In this document: positions 1-9,205 of the stretch, piece by piece
How the letters are laid out: each line of letters begins with the position of its first letter
How positions within the stretch are numbered: position 1 is the stretch's first letter
Source: Mitsuaria chitosanitabida ATCC BAA-476 = NBRC 102408
GTDB lineage: Bacteria > Pseudomonadota > Gammaproteobacteria > Burkholderiales > Burkholderiaceae_C
Assembly (NCBI RefSeq): GCF_001598255.1
Contig: NZ_BCYP01000001.1
Coordinates: forward strand, 124,001 to 188,000
Length of the DNA: 64,000 nt
Reading direction: 5' to 3'
Made by a program: the position numbers and the translations under genes
Notes under the pieces: model-generated
What the model was told of the DNA's origin: nothing
The model's input: the letters and a program-made list of their open reading frames with translations, nothing else
Database searches by the model: none

Positions 1-379
1 TGTCCGGGAACCACTTGGAGACGATGCCCGCGTTGGCCGGATAGGCGCCCGCCTCACCGACGCCTAGCACCACCCGCAGCGCCACCAGCGAGCTGAAGCC
101 GCTGGCCAGACCCGTCGCCGCCGTCGCCAGCGACCACGAGCCCACCGCGGCGCCCAACCCGACCTTCTGGCCGTAGCGGTCGGACACCCAGCCCGCCGGG
201 ATCTGCAGCAGCGCATAGGACCAGAAGAAGGCCGACAGCACGATGCCCATCATGTCGGGCGTCAGACCGAATTCCTCGATCAACTTCGGGGCGGCCGCGG
301 ACAGCACGGTCCGGTCGATGTAGTTGATGGCGATCGCCAGCCACATCAGGGCGGCGACGACCCAACGGGTCCTGCTCAT
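1..379 (-). CDS. MFS transporter, 5' part only (sugar-acid/tartrate type)
   Basis: The N-terminal 126 residues of a major facilitator permease are visible; the rest lies beyond the left edge. The start is the ATG at 379. The first helix is followed by NYIDRT, typical of the anion:cation symporter (ACS) branch that imports tartrate, glucarate/galactarate and similar acids. The segment VSDRYGQK (cytoplasmic loop 2-3) and a GEAGAYPANA stretch in helix 4 are both family hallmarks. It is the last visible gene of the minus-strand sugar-acid cluster, 130 nt after the tartrate dehydrogenase gene, so uptake of the same substrates is the likely role. Exact substrate cannot be read from the fragment. 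Confidence 0.85.
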   Translation of the reverse strand, partial: MSRTRWVVAALMWLAIAINYIDRTVLSAAAPKLIEEFGLTPDMMGIVLSAFFWSYALLQIPAGWVSDRYGQKVGLGAAVGSWSLATAATGLASGFSSLVALRVVLGVGEAGAYPANAGIVSKWFPD

Positions 380-509
380 GAATGTCTCCAAGCCCGCCGT
401 CGATGCGCTCTGTGGCGCTTCATCGACGGCGCTTCTCTCTCTGCTTCAAGTCATCGAATCGTCAGATCGCTCGACGGATCGACCGTCACATCGACCATCG
501 GATCGATCA

Positions 510-1574
510 TCAGATCAGCGCGGCGATCGCCTTGCCCATCTCGGTCGTGTCGGCCGTGCCGCCCAGGTCACGGGTGCGCGGGCCGCCGGTCAGCGTCTTC
601 TCGATGGCCGCGAGGATCGCGTCATGCGCGGCTTCCTCGCCCAGGAACTTCAGCATCAGCGCGCCCGACCAGATCATGGCGACCGGGTTGGCGATGTTCT
701 GACCGTAGATGTCGGGCGCGGAGCCGTGCACCGGCTCGAACAACGAGGGGAAGCTGCGCTCCGGATTCAGGTTGGCCGACGGCGCCAGGCCGATGGTGCC
801 GGTGGTCGCCGGGCCCAGGTCGGACAGGATGTCGCCGAAGAGGTTGGAGGCCACCACCACGTCGAAGCGGCCCGGCTGCAGCACGAAGCGCGCCGACAGG
901 ATGTCGATGTGCTGCTTGTCCACCGTGACCGACGGATAGGCCTGGCCGACCGCGTCGGCGCGACCGTCCCACCAGGGCATGGAGATCGCGATGCCGTTGC
1001 TCTTGGTCGCCACCGTCAGGTGCTTGCGATCGCGCGACTGCGCCAGGTCGAAGGCGTACTTCAGCACGCGGTCCGCGCCGAAGCGCGAGTAGACCGATTC
1101 CTGGATCACGATCTCGCGATCGGTGCCGGCGTACATCACGCCGCCCAGGTTGGTGTACTCGCCCTCGGTGTTCTCGCGGACGACCAGATAGTCGATGTCG
1201 CCGGGCTTGCGGTTGGCCAGCGGGCAGGGCACGCCGTCGAAGAGTCGCACCGGACGCAGGTTGATGTACTGGTCGAATTCGCGGCGGAACTTCAGCAGCG
1301 AGCCCCACAGCGACACGTGGTCCGGCACCGTCGCCGGCCAGCCCACGGCGCCGAAGAAGATCGCGTCCATCGGCTGCAGCTGGGCCTTCCAGTCGTCCGG
1401 CATCATCTGGCCGGTCTGCTGGTAGTAGTCGCAGCTGGCCCACTCGATGTGGGTGAACTCCAGCCGGATGTCGAAACGCTTGGCCGCGGCTTCCAGCGCG
1501 CGCAGGCCCTCGGGCATCACTTCCTTGCCGATGCCGTCGCCGGCGATGCAGGCGATCTTGTAGGTCTTGCTCAT
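510..1574 (-). CDS. ttuC: Tartrate dehydrogenase/decarboxylase (TtuC/DmlA family)
   Basis: This is a 354-residue NAD- and metal-dependent beta-decarboxylating dehydrogenase of the isopropylmalate/isocitrate dehydrogenase fold. Family features: GDGIGKEV near residue 13, the RENTEGEY substrate loop at about 133-140, the catalytic Lys in TKSNG (191), the metal-binding Asp residues in NLFGDILSDLG (244-254) and EPVHGSAPDI (280-289) for NAD. TtuC enzymes act on tartrate (to oxaloglycolate or glycerate) and often on D-malate. Length matches the family (about 355-361). It sits 21 nt after the aldolase gene and so is co-transcribed. D-malate dehydrogenase (DmlA) is the main alternative. Confidence 0.87.
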   Translation of the reverse strand: MSKTYKIACIAGDGIGKEVMPEGLRALEAAAKRFDIRLEFTHIEWASCDYYQQTGQMMPDDWKAQLQPMDAIFFGAVGWPATVPDHVSLWGSLLKFRREFDQYINLRPVRLFDGVPCPLANRKPGDIDYLVVRENTEGEYTNLGGVMYAGTDREIVIQESVYSRFGADRVLKYAFDLAQSRDRKHLTVATKSNGIAISMPWWDGRADAVGQAYPSVTVDKQHIDILSARFVLQPGRFDVVVASNLFGDILSDLGPATTGTIGLAPSANLNPERSFPSLFEPVHGSAPDIYGQNIANPVAMIWSGALMLKFLGEEAAHDAILAAIEKTLTGGPRTRDLGGTADTTEMGKAIAALI

Positions 1575-1595
1575 GGTCGTTCTTTCACATGGAGT

Positions 1596-2396
1596 TCAGT
1601 AGGGCGAGCCCGTGGGCGCCGGTTGCGGCGGGGCGAGCTCGAAATCGGTGGCCAGGCGCCGGGTGGCCTGCGCCAGCAGCGTAACGTCAATGCCCACCGC
1701 GACGAAGCGCGCGCCCAGCGACAGATAACGCCTGGCGAGCGCCGCGTCGCCGGTCAGCGTGCCGGCGGCCTTGCCGCTGGCGACGATGGTGCGGATCGCG
1801 CCCTCGATGGCGGCTTGCACCTCGGGATGCGCCGGGTTGCCGCGATGGCCCATGGACGCGGCCAGATCGGCCGGGCCGATGAACACGCCGTCCACGCCGT
1901 CGACCGCGCAGATGGCCTCGAGGTTCCTCAGCGCGGTCGCGGTCTCGGCCTGGACGAGAACGCAGGCGTCGCCGTCGGCCTCGTTCAGGTAGTCGCGGCG
2001 CAGGCCCCAGCGCGAGGCGCGCGCCACCGCGGCGCCGACACCCCGCACGCCCAGCGGCGGATAGCGCGTGGCCGAGACCACGGCCGCGGCCTGCTCGGCG
2101 GTGTCGATCATGGGGATCAGCAGCGTCTGCACGCCGATGTCCAGCAGCTTCTTGATGCCGTCCTTGTCCGCGTTGACCGCGCGCACCACCGGGTGCGATG
2201 GATAGGGCGCGACGGCCTGCAGCTGCTGCAGCGTGCTGGTGAGGTCGTTGGGCGCGTGCTCGCCGTCGATCAACAGCCACTGGAAGCCGGCGGTCGCGCA
2301 GACTTCGGCGCTGTAGGCCTGGGCCATGGACAGCCATAGCCCGATCTGCGGCCGGCCGGCCTGGAGCGCCTGTTTGAAGGTGTTGGTGAAGTTCAT
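1596..2396 (-). CDS. HpcH/HpaI-family aldolase (GarL-like)
   Basis: A 266-residue class II pyruvate aldolase. The start is the ATG at 2396, preceded by GAGAGG; the longer open frame upstream is arginine/proline-rich noise overlapping the neighbouring gene. Residues of the HpaI/GarL active site are present: His47 in DGEHAPND, Arg72, metal ligands Glu151 (QAETATAL) and Asp177 (FIGPADLAA). Family members cleave 2-keto-3-deoxy-glucarate, or 4-hydroxy-2-oxoheptanedioate, to pyruvate plus an aldehyde. Next to a galactarate-type dehydratase, cleavage of 5-keto-4-deoxy-glucarate to pyruvate and tartronate semialdehyde is the natural inference. Gap of 67 nt from the dehydrogenase upstream. Confidence 0.85.
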   Translation of the reverse strand: MNFTNTFKQALQAGRPQIGLWLSMAQAYSAEVCATAGFQWLLIDGEHAPNDLTSTLQQLQAVAPYPSHPVVRAVNADKDGIKKLLDIGVQTLLIPMIDTAEQAAAVVSATRYPPLGVRGVGAAVARASRWGLRRDYLNEADGDACVLVQAETATALRNLEAICAVDGVDGVFIGPADLAASMGHRGNPAHPEVQAAIEGAIRTIVASGKAAGTLTGDAALARRYLSLGARFVAVGIDVTLLAQATRRLATDFELAPPQPAPTGSPY

Positions 2397-2463
2397 CGTC
2401 GTCCTCTCGATGGCCGGCCCGTGAGGGACCGGTCGATGCGTCCTGCGTGGCGGAGCCGCCCGA

Positions 2464-3915
2464 TCAGGACAGACCGCCCTGGCAGACGTACTTGATGTGG
2501 AGGTAGTCCTCCAGGCCGTGGGTGGAGCCCTCGCGGCCGTAGCCCGATTCCTTGACACCGCCGAAGGGCGCGGCCTCGGCCGCGATGGCGCCTTCGTTCA
2601 GACCGACGATGCCGCTCTCCAGCGCATCGGCGACGCGCCAGGCGCGCGCGAAGTCGCGGGTGTAGAAGTAGGCGGCCAGCCCGAAGGGCGTGTCGTTGGC
2701 CGCGGCTACGACCTCGTCCTCGGTCTTGAAGCGGAAGATGGGCACCACCGGGCCGAAGGTCTCCTCGTGCCAAAGCAGCATGGCCGTGGTCGCGTTCGTC
2801 AGCACGGTCGGGGCGAAGTAGTTGGGACCGGCGGCGACGTCGTCGCGGATGCGGCGTCCGCCGGCCGCGATCAGGGCGCCGCGCTCGACCGCGTCCATCA
2901 CATGACGCTCGATCTTGTCGACCGCGCGGGCGTTGATCATCGGACCGATCTGCGAGTCGGCGCGGGTGGCCGGGCCGACCTTGAGCGCCGCCACGCGCGC
3001 GGCCAGCTTCTCGACGAAGCGGTCATGGATGCCGTGCTGCGCGAAGACGCGATTCGGGCACACGCAGGTCTGGCCGCCGTTGCGGAACTTGGCCGCCATC
3101 AGGCCCTCGACCGCCGCGTCCACGTCGGCGTCGTCAAAGACGATGAAGGGCGCGTTGCCGCCCAGCTCCAGCGACAGCTTCTTCAGCGTCGAAGCCGATT
3201 CCCGCGCCAGATGCTTGCCCACCGGCGTCGAGCCGGTGAAGGTGATCTTGCGCACCCGGTCGTCGGCCAGCCAGACGTCGACGACTTCCGGCGTGCGCTC
3301 GCGCGAGGCGCAGACGATGTTGAGCACGCCCGGCGGCAGACCGGCCTCGACGGCCAGATCGACCAGCGCCAGCGAGGTCAGCGGCGTGTCCTCGGCCGGC
3401 TTGGCGACCACGGTGCAGCCGGCGGCCAGCGCGGGCGCGATCTTGCGGGCGATCATCGCGGCGGGGAAGTTCCAGGGCGTGATCGCGGCGACCACGCCGA
3501 CCGGCTCGCGCAGCGCCAGCATGCGGCGGCCCTGCACCGGCGCGGGAATGACCTCGCCGTTGATGCGGGTCGCTTCCTCGGCGAACCACTCGACGTAGCT
3601 CGCGGCGTAGGCGACCTCGGCGCGGCCTTCGGCCAGCGGTTTGCCCTGCTCCTGCGAGATCAACGCGCCCAGGCGGTCCTGGTCGCGCAGGATCAGATCG
3701 TTCCAGCGCTTGAGCATCGCGGCGCGCTGCTTCGCCGGCACGGCGCGCCAGCCGGGGAAGGCGGCGTGCGCGGCGTCCACCGCGGCGCGGGCGTCGTCGG
3801 CGCGGCTGTCGGGCACCTCGGCGATGCGGCTGTCGTCGGCCGGATCGACGACCGGGAAGCGGTCGCCCGTAGCGGCGTCGCACCAGCGGCCGGCGATGTG
3901 GTTCTGGATCTTCAT
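2464..3915 (-). CDS. NAD(P)-dependent semialdehyde dehydrogenase (GabD-like)
   Basis: A 483-residue aldehyde dehydrogenase. The general base Glu250 lies in LELGGNAPF and the nucleophile Cys284 in [10 protein letters not shown]; the Rossmann glycine motif FTGSTPVG is at 226-233 and ITPWNFP at 145-151. The Cys-X-Cys at the active site is common in succinate-semialdehyde dehydrogenases (GabD). In sugar-acid clusters close paralogues oxidise 2,5-dioxovalerate (alpha-ketoglutaric semialdehyde) to 2-oxoglutarate, so that activity is as likely as succinate semialdehyde oxidation here. It lies between the dehydratase and the aldolase on the same strand. Confidence 0.86.
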   Translation of the reverse strand: MKIQNHIAGRWCDAATGDRFPVVDPADDSRIAEVPDSRADDARAAVDAAHAAFPGWRAVPAKQRAAMLKRWNDLILRDQDRLGALISQEQGKPLAEGRAEVAYAASYVEWFAEEATRINGEVIPAPVQGRRMLALREPVGVVAAITPWNFPAAMIARKIAPALAAGCTVVAKPAEDTPLTSLALVDLAVEAGLPPGVLNIVCASRERTPEVVDVWLADDRVRKITFTGSTPVGKHLARESASTLKKLSLELGGNAPFIVFDDADVDAAVEGLMAAKFRNGGQTCVCPNRVFAQHGIHDRFVEKLAARVAALKVGPATRADSQIGPMINARAVDKIERHVMDAVERGALIAAGGRRIRDDVAAGPNYFAPTVLTNATTAMLLWHEETFGPVVPIFRFKTEDEVVAAANDTPFGLAAYFYTRDFARAWRVADALESGIVGLNEGAIAAEAAPFGGVKESGYGREGSTHGLEDYLHIKYVCQGGLS

Positions 3916-4059
3916 GAGGAGGGCGGGTGGAAGGGGAGGGCCGCGATCAACGGGGAATGGCGGAGCGGAGGGGCGGACTGCGGCGGACGGGGCGGCGGTG
4001 TTGTCGGCGCGAGGTCGTCAGGGCGTCGTCGTTGCGGCGTGGCGTGGCCTGGACGCCGC

Positions 4060-5673
4060 TCAGCTGACGATGCCCAGGTGCCAAGGCACGAACTCGTGAT
4101 CGCCCAGACCGAGCAGCTCGCTCTTGGTCGACTCGCCGGAGGCCGCGCGCAGGATGTGCTCGAAGATCTGCTGGCCCATCTCCTCGATGGTCAGCGTGCC
4201 GTCGATGACCTGGCCGCAGTTGATGTCCATGTCCTCCTCGAGGCGCGTGAACATCGGCGTGTTGCTGGCGAGCTTGATCGTCGGCGCCGGCTTGGAGCCG
4301 AACATCGAGCCGCGCCCGGTGGTGAAGCAGATCAGGTTGGCGCCGCTGGCGATCTGGCCGGTGACGGCCACCGGGTCGTAGCCCGGCGAATCCATGAACA
4401 CGAAGCCGGCTTCATCGATGGGCTCGGCGTACTCGTAGACCTGCTGCAGCGGCGTGGTGCCGCCCTTCATCGCGGAGCCCAGCGATTTCTCGAAGATGTT
4501 GGCCAGACCGCCGGCCTGGTTGCCCGGGCCGACCACGCCGTTGAACTGGCCGTTGTGGCCGCGGGTGTAGTCCTCCCACCAGGCCAGGCGGTCGAGCAGC
4601 TTCTGACCGACCTCGGGGCTGACCGCGCGGCGGGTGAGCATGTATTCGACGCCGTGGATCTCCGGCGTCTCGGACAGGATGGCGGTGCCGCCGTGGCGCA
4701 CCAGGATGTCCATCGCCGCGCCCAGCGCGGGATTCGCGCCGATGCCTGAGAAGCCGTCCGATCCGCCGCACTCCAGGCCGATCTTCAGGTGGGCCGCGCT
4801 GACCGGCTGGCGCGTCACGCGGTTGGCCAGCGGCAGCATCGCCTCGACCGCGCGGATGCCGGCCTCGATGGTGGCGCGGGTGCCGCCGGTGTCCTGCATG
4901 ACCAGGGTCTGCAGCGTCTCGCCGGGCACCAGGTGCTGGGACTCGACCAGTCCCGCGACCTGGTTGCGCTCGCAGCCCAGGCCGACGATCAGCGCGCCGC
5001 CCAGGTTGGGGTGCTTGGCATAGCCCGCGATCGTGCGGCGCAGCAGGTCGAAGTGGGGGCTGGGCGAGGACATGCCGCAGCCGGTGGTCTGCGCGAAGGC
5101 GACCACGCCGTCGACGTTCGGATAGTCCTTGAGCCGTTCCGGCGTGAAGTGCTCGGCGATGCGGTTGATCGCCGTCGACGAGCAGTTCACCGAGGCCAGG
5201 ATGCCGATGAAGTTGCGGGTCGCCACGCGGCCGTCGGCGCGCACGATGCCCATGAAGGTCGCGCGCTGATCCTCGGGCAGATAGTCGACCGGCTTCACGT
5301 CCGCGCCGAAGGCCGGATCGCGGTCGAACTCGACCAGCGCGATGTTGTGCGCGTGCACGTAGTCGCCGGGCTCGATGTCGCGCGCGGCCACGCCGATCAC
5401 GGCGTTGTACTTGCGGATGGGCTCGCCCTCGGCAATGCGGCGCGCGGCGATCTTGTGGCCCGCCGGGACCTGCGCCTTCAGGCGCAGCCCGAACTCCGGC
5501 AGCTCCTGACCCAGCGTCAGCACCTGGCGGGCGATCAGCACGTTGTCGTCGCGGTGCAGGCGCAGCAGCGGCGAGGCGCTGGCGATGGCCGCCTGCGCGG
5601 CGGCGACGGCGCCGGAGGTGGTGGCACCGGCGGCGCCTGCGGCGCTGACGGTGGAATCGGAGGGTGCGGTCAT
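4060..5673 (-). CDS. Galactarate/altronate dehydratase family protein (UxaA/GarD)
   Basis: A 537-residue member of the UxaA family: an N-terminal SAF-like domain at about 38-115 and a long C-terminal dehydratase domain. Recognisable segments are RNFIGILASVNCSST, TTGCGMS, GLGCERNQ, GLECGGSDGFSGI and the C-terminal TTGRGSMFGSKPAPTIK. The family dehydrates galactarate, or altronate, to a 2-keto-3-deoxy acid using a metal centre. The length is nearer galactarate dehydratase (about 523) than altronate dehydratase (about 495). The first 30 residues are Ala/Ser/Thr-rich and weakly conserved, so the true start may be slightly later. Upstream step of the aldolase in this cluster. Confidence 0.85.
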   Translation of the reverse strand: MTAPSDSTVSAAGAAGATTSGAVAAAQAAIASASPLLRLHRDDNVLIARQVLTLGQELPEFGLRLKAQVPAGHKIAARRIAEGEPIRKYNAVIGVAARDIEPGDYVHAHNIALVEFDRDPAFGADVKPVDYLPEDQRATFMGIVRADGRVATRNFIGILASVNCSSTAINRIAEHFTPERLKDYPNVDGVVAFAQTTGCGMSSPSPHFDLLRRTIAGYAKHPNLGGALIVGLGCERNQVAGLVESQHLVPGETLQTLVMQDTGGTRATIEAGIRAVEAMLPLANRVTRQPVSAAHLKIGLECGGSDGFSGIGANPALGAAMDILVRHGGTAILSETPEIHGVEYMLTRRAVSPEVGQKLLDRLAWWEDYTRGHNGQFNGVVGPGNQAGGLANIFEKSLGSAMKGGTTPLQQVYEYAEPIDEAGFVFMDSPGYDPVAVTGQIASGANLICFTTGRGSMFGSKPAPTIKLASNTPMFTRLEEDMDINCGQVIDGTLTIEEMGQQIFEHILRAASGESTKSELLGLGDHEFVPWHLGIVS

Positions 5674-5778
5674 CGGGGAGGTCTGGTGAGGCGTGGCGGC
5701 GGCGGCGAGGGCAGCGGCGAGATCGCTGATGAGATCGGCGGAGAAGGGGCGATGACGTCTGCCGCGGCAGGTGTCGCG

Positions 5779-6780
5779 TCAGCCCTTGGCGAGCAGTTCG
5801 CGCAGCTTCAGGCGCTCGATCAACTGCGTGTCCTTGCGGTAGGTGGCGGCGATGTACTTCTCGTAGTCGGGCTGGTCCAGGTACATCACCGGCGTGTCGA
5901 TGCGGTCGCAGGTGGCCAGGAAGTCGGCATCGGTGACGGCCTTGCGGAAGGCCTCGCGCAGCTTGGCGACGATGGCCGGGTCCATGCCCTTGGGCGCGCC
6001 GATGCCGTTGGGGGCGTCGACGACCAACTGATAGCCGGACTCCTTGAGCGTCGGCACGCTGGGGAAGTCCTTGGTCCGGGACTCGCCCCAGGTCACCAGC
6101 AGGCGCAGCTTGCCGGACTTGACGTGCGGCGCCCAGGAACTGGAGTCGGCCACCGCGTCCACCTGACCGCCCAGCAGGTCCTGCAGCGCCGGGGCGCCGC
6201 CCTTGTAGGGGATGTGGTTGAGCTGAATGCCGGCCAGCAGGTTGAACTCTTCCATGCCGACGTGCGTGGCGCCGCCGATGCCGGCGCTGCCGTAGGTCAG
6301 CATGCCGGGCTTGGCCTTGGCGGCGGCGACGAAGTCGGCCAGCGTCTTCCAGGGCGAGTCGGCGCGCACGGCCAGGCCGAAGGTCTGGCCGTTGACGCGG
6401 GCCAGATAGGTCAGGTCCTTGAGCGGATCCAGCTGCACGGTGCGCAGCTGCGCGAAGCGCGTGACCGAGATGGGAATCTGGCCGATGGTGTAGCCGTCGG
6501 GCTTGGCCGTGGACAGCGTCTTGGTGCCCAGCATGCCGGAGGCGCCGGCGCGGTTCTCGATGATGATGGTCTGGCCCAGCGCCTTGCCGGCGGCCAGGCA
6601 CAGCGCGCGCATGGTGATGTCGGCGGTGCCGCCGGCGGGCCAGGGGCAGATGAAGGTGATGGCGCGCTCGCTCGGATAGGCGGCGGCGTGGGCGAGGCGG
6701 GGCATCGTCAGCGCGCTCGCGCCCAGGCCGGCGGCGCCGGCGATCAGGACGCGACGGCGGTCCATGCGGAAGTTCTTCAT
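5779..6780 (-). CDS. Bug-family tripartite tricarboxylate transporter substrate-binding protein
   Basis: A 333-residue periplasmic receptor of the TctC/Bug family. A Tat-like leader (DRRRVLIAGAAGLGAS, then AHA cleavage near residue 33) is followed by YPSERAITFICPWPAGG and a GTADITMR stretch, the Bug signature. Later YGSAGIGGATHVGMEEF and HIPYKGGAPALQDLLGGQVD are also family hallmarks. It would bind a small carboxylate and hand it to TctAB-type membrane subunits, which are not in the window; orphan Bug receptors are abundant in Burkholderiales. It is the first gene of the minus-strand sugar-acid run and is divergent from the LysR gene. Confidence 0.9.
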   Translation of the reverse strand: MKNFRMDRRRVLIAGAAGLGASALTMPRLAHAAAYPSERAITFICPWPAGGTADITMRALCLAAGKALGQTIIIENRAGASGMLGTKTLSTAKPDGYTIGQIPISVTRFAQLRTVQLDPLKDLTYLARVNGQTFGLAVRADSPWKTLADFVAAAKAKPGMLTYGSAGIGGATHVGMEEFNLLAGIQLNHIPYKGGAPALQDLLGGQVDAVADSSSWAPHVKSGKLRLLVTWGESRTKDFPSVPTLKESGYQLVVDAPNGIGAPKGMDPAIVAKLREAFRKAVTDADFLATCDRIDTPVMYLDQPDYEKYIAATYRKDTQLIERLKLRELLAKG

Positions 6781-6934
6781 CTCTGTCTCCTGGCCTTCAA
6801 TGCTGGGGCCTCTATGGGCTCGGGGCCTCGCGGAACGTCGATCGCCATTGAGGCGGGACGGTCCACGGGCATTTCGTGTGGCCGGATTGTGGGCAGCGGC
6901 TTCATTCGCCTCAATTGAAGAACTCGACAGCCTT

Positions 6935-6952
6935 CATGCCGGTTTTGGCATG
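6935..6952. promoter_or_regulatory. Inverted repeat between Bug and LysR genes, candidate LysR operator
   Basis: CATGCC-N6-GGCATG is an exact 18-bp dyad at 6935-6952, 47 nt before the LysR start and about 155 nt from the divergent Bug start. Its position fits autoregulation and divergent activation typical of LysR proteins, but binding is inferred only from symmetry and position. Confidence 0.5.
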
Positions 6953-6998
6953 TATCGGAGGAAGCCATGAGGGGGCGTCGTGGCTAAGATTCGCGGCC

Positions 6999-8027
6999 AT
7001 GAGCCAGATCGATCGCGTCCTCCGTTCCAACCTCAAGCTGCGGCATCTGCAGATGCTGGTCGCGCTGGACCAGTTCCGGCATCTGGGCCGCGCGGCGGAG
7101 TTCCTCTCGCACACGCAGCCGGCGGTGTCCAAGTCCTTGGCCGAGGTGGAGCGCATGTTCGGGCTGGAGCTCTTCACCCGCTCCACGCGCGGCACCGAGC
7201 CCACGCCCTTCGGCGACGCGGTGGTGCGCTTCGCGCGCTCGGTGCTGTCGGACTACGCCCGCACCCGCGACGAGATCGCCGCCGTGGCCAGCGGCGCGGC
7301 GGGCCGGGTGAGCGTGGGGACCATGGTCGTGGCGACGCCAGGGCTGGTGGCGCAGGCGGTGGAGCGGCTCAAGCAGCGCTCGTCGCTGACGACGGTCTAT
7401 GTCGAGGAGGGCGACCTCACGCGCCTGCTGCCGCGGCTGCGGGTGGGCGAGCTGGACGTGATCGTCGCGCGGCTGGAGCCGGGCTACGCCTCGCCGGACC
7501 TGGCGACGGAGCCGCTCTACGAGGAGCAGATGCGCATCGTCGTGCGGCCGGATCACGCGCTGGCCGCGATGCGCAAGCCGGGCTGGGCGGAGCTCGCGAA
7601 GGTGCCCTGGGTGATGCCGCCGCCGTGGGCCTCGTCGCGGATCAAGCTCAACCAGATGTTCTATCAGGAGCGCCTGGATCCGCCGATCGACATCATCGAG
7701 AGCGCCTCCTTCCTGGTCACGCTGACCTTCCTGCGCCAGCGCGGCGCGGCGGCCTTCGTCGCGGAGAACGTGGCGCGCTACCTCGAGGCCGAGGGCCTGG
7801 CGAAGGCGCTGCCGGTGACCGTGCCCATCGACTTGCCGCCGGTGGGGCTGCTGACGCTGCGCCAGCGCAAGGCGACGCCCGCGACCGAGCAGTTCATGGC
7901 CTGCTGTCGCGAGGTGACGGCGGCGAGCGGCGCCAAGCGCCGTCGCGCGTCCCCGAAATCGGGCACCGGCAAGACCCCAGGCGCGCCCCGCGCGGTGGCG
8001 AAGTCGTCGACGCCCAGGCGAAGATGA
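6999..8027 (+). CDS. LysR-family transcriptional regulator of the sugar-acid cluster
   Basis: A 342-residue LysR protein. The chosen ATG at 6999 gives the normal family length; upstream in-frame codons would add about 40 unconserved residues. The N-terminal winged helix-turn-helix (about 14-73) reads LRHLQMLVALDQ...RAAEFLSHTQPAVSKSLAEVE, followed by the linker helix and an effector domain starting SVGTMVV. In this GalR/GbpR-like branch the effector is usually a sugar acid. Divergent to the Bug-dehydratase-aldolase run, which it most likely controls. The C-terminal 35 residues are basic and low complexity. Confidence 0.88.
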   Translation: MSQIDRVLRSNLKLRHLQMLVALDQFRHLGRAAEFLSHTQPAVSKSLAEVERMFGLELFTRSTRGTEPTPFGDAVVRFARSVLSDYARTRDEIAAVASGAAGRVSVGTMVVATPGLVAQAVERLKQRSSLTTVYVEEGDLTRLLPRLRVGELDVIVARLEPGYASPDLATEPLYEEQMRIVVRPDHALAAMRKPGWAELAKVPWVMPPPWASSRIKLNQMFYQERLDPPIDIIESASFLVTLTFLRQRGAAAFVAENVARYLEAEGLAKALPVTVPIDLPPVGLLTLRQRKATPATEQFMACCREVTAASGAKRRRASPKSGTGKTPGAPRAVAKSSTPRRR

Positions 8028-8052
8028 GGTGATCAACGAGGGAGACCCGCGC

Positions 8053-9129
8053 GTGACACCGATCAGGAAGGCGCGCCATCGGACGATGGCGCTGGCGGCA
8101 CTGCTGGCCGCATGGCCGATGGCCACGGCCATCGCGGCCGAGGACGCGAACCCGCGCGCCGCGCCCCGCACGGGCCGGCTGTTCCTCAGCACGAACGGGG
8201 CCGACACCTATGCGGAGTTCGACCTGCGCAGCGGCAAGCTCACGCCGCTGCCCGTGAGCCCGCTCTCGCGCCGGCGCGGGCCCGACCATTGGCATGGCAG
8301 CGCGTTCACGGGCGCCTTCGTGCGCACCGACCCGTACGGCAGCCTGGCCTTCCTCGAGCCGCGGCGCTTCGTCCAGATCGGCCAGGCGGATCTCTCGCCC
8401 TTCGCCGGCACCGGGGACCGGCCGCGCTTCTCGGCGAACGTGCGGGTGTCGCCGGACGGCCAGTTCCTGCTCGGCTACTGGTGGCTGCGCGCGGACTCGC
8501 CCCGACCCCGGCTGTTCGTGAAGATGCTGAACGGGCAAGCGGTCGACGAGGACTCGCCGCTGGACTACGACCGTGACGCCTATTCGGAGGCGGTCGACTG
8601 GTTGCCGGACGGACGCTACGTCTATCTGGCGGGAGATGAACTGGTCTTCGCCAAGCCGCGCGCGGGCATCCAGCAGCGGCTGCCCCTGCGCTTGCCGGAG
8701 GGCATCCGATCGGCGGGCGCGGAGCTGCGCGTCAGCCCCGACGGTCGTCGGGGGCTGCTGACGCTGAACACGCCGGTGGGACGGATCAACTTCCGGTCGC
8801 TCTACACGGTGGGCCTGGAGGATGGTGTCGTGCGACCGCTGACCCGGCCCGCGCCGGAGGTCGTGCGGCTGGGCGTGGCGCAGCACGTGATGGGCGCGAC
8901 CTGGTCGCCGGACGGGCAATGGGTGGCCTTTCTCACGCGCGGGGTGAATCCGGGGATGGGCGTCGCCGGCGCGATGCCGATGTGCCAGTCGGTGCGGGTG
9001 GTGCCGGCCGACGGCTCGATCTCGAGCGTCAACTACGACCGGGCGGACCACTTCTCGATCCCCGACCCGCGCACGCGCGACCGGCCGCTGCTGGGCTGCG
9101 CCAGCGACGAGCTCAACTGGTTGCCCTGA
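8053..9129 (+). CDS. Secreted beta-propeller-like protein, unknown function
   Basis: A 358-residue protein I do not recognise by name. I chose the GTG at 8053 because GAGGGAG lies 8 nt before it; an in-frame GTG at 8029 is the alternative. A signal peptide (basic start, TMALAALLAAWPMATAIAA) is cleaved near AIAA-ED. The body has repeated blade-like strands with SPDG or equivalents (VSPDGQFLL, LPDGRYVYL, VSPDGRRGLL, SPDGQWVAFL), as in TolB/WD40-like PD40 propellers. Probably periplasmic. It begins just after the LysR gene but is not obviously connected to sugar-acid use. Confidence 0.7.
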   Translation: MTPIRKARHRTMALAALLAAWPMATAIAAEDANPRAAPRTGRLFLSTNGADTYAEFDLRSGKLTPLPVSPLSRRRGPDHWHGSAFTGAFVRTDPYGSLAFLEPRRFVQIGQADLSPFAGTGDRPRFSANVRVSPDGQFLLGYWWLRADSPRPRLFVKMLNGQAVDEDSPLDYDRDAYSEAVDWLPDGRYVYLAGDELVFAKPRAGIQQRLPLRLPEGIRSAGAELRVSPDGRRGLLTLNTPVGRINFRSLYTVGLEDGVVRPLTRPAPEVVRLGVAQHVMGATWSPDGQWVAFLTRGVNPGMGVAGAMPMCQSVRVVPADGSISSVNYDRADHFSIPDPRTRDRPLLGCASDELNWLP

Positions 9130-9205
9130 GGCGCGTCGGAACGGCGGACGATCCGACGCGGCGCGGGTCCGCCGCGCCGCGAGATCCGCGATCGTCGGGG
9201 CGGCC

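Noticed and set aside
324-2339. A 671-residue open frame opposite the ttuC and aldolase genes
   Set aside because: Arg/Ala/Gly/His-rich translation with no domain, antisense to two conserved genes; a high-GC shadow.
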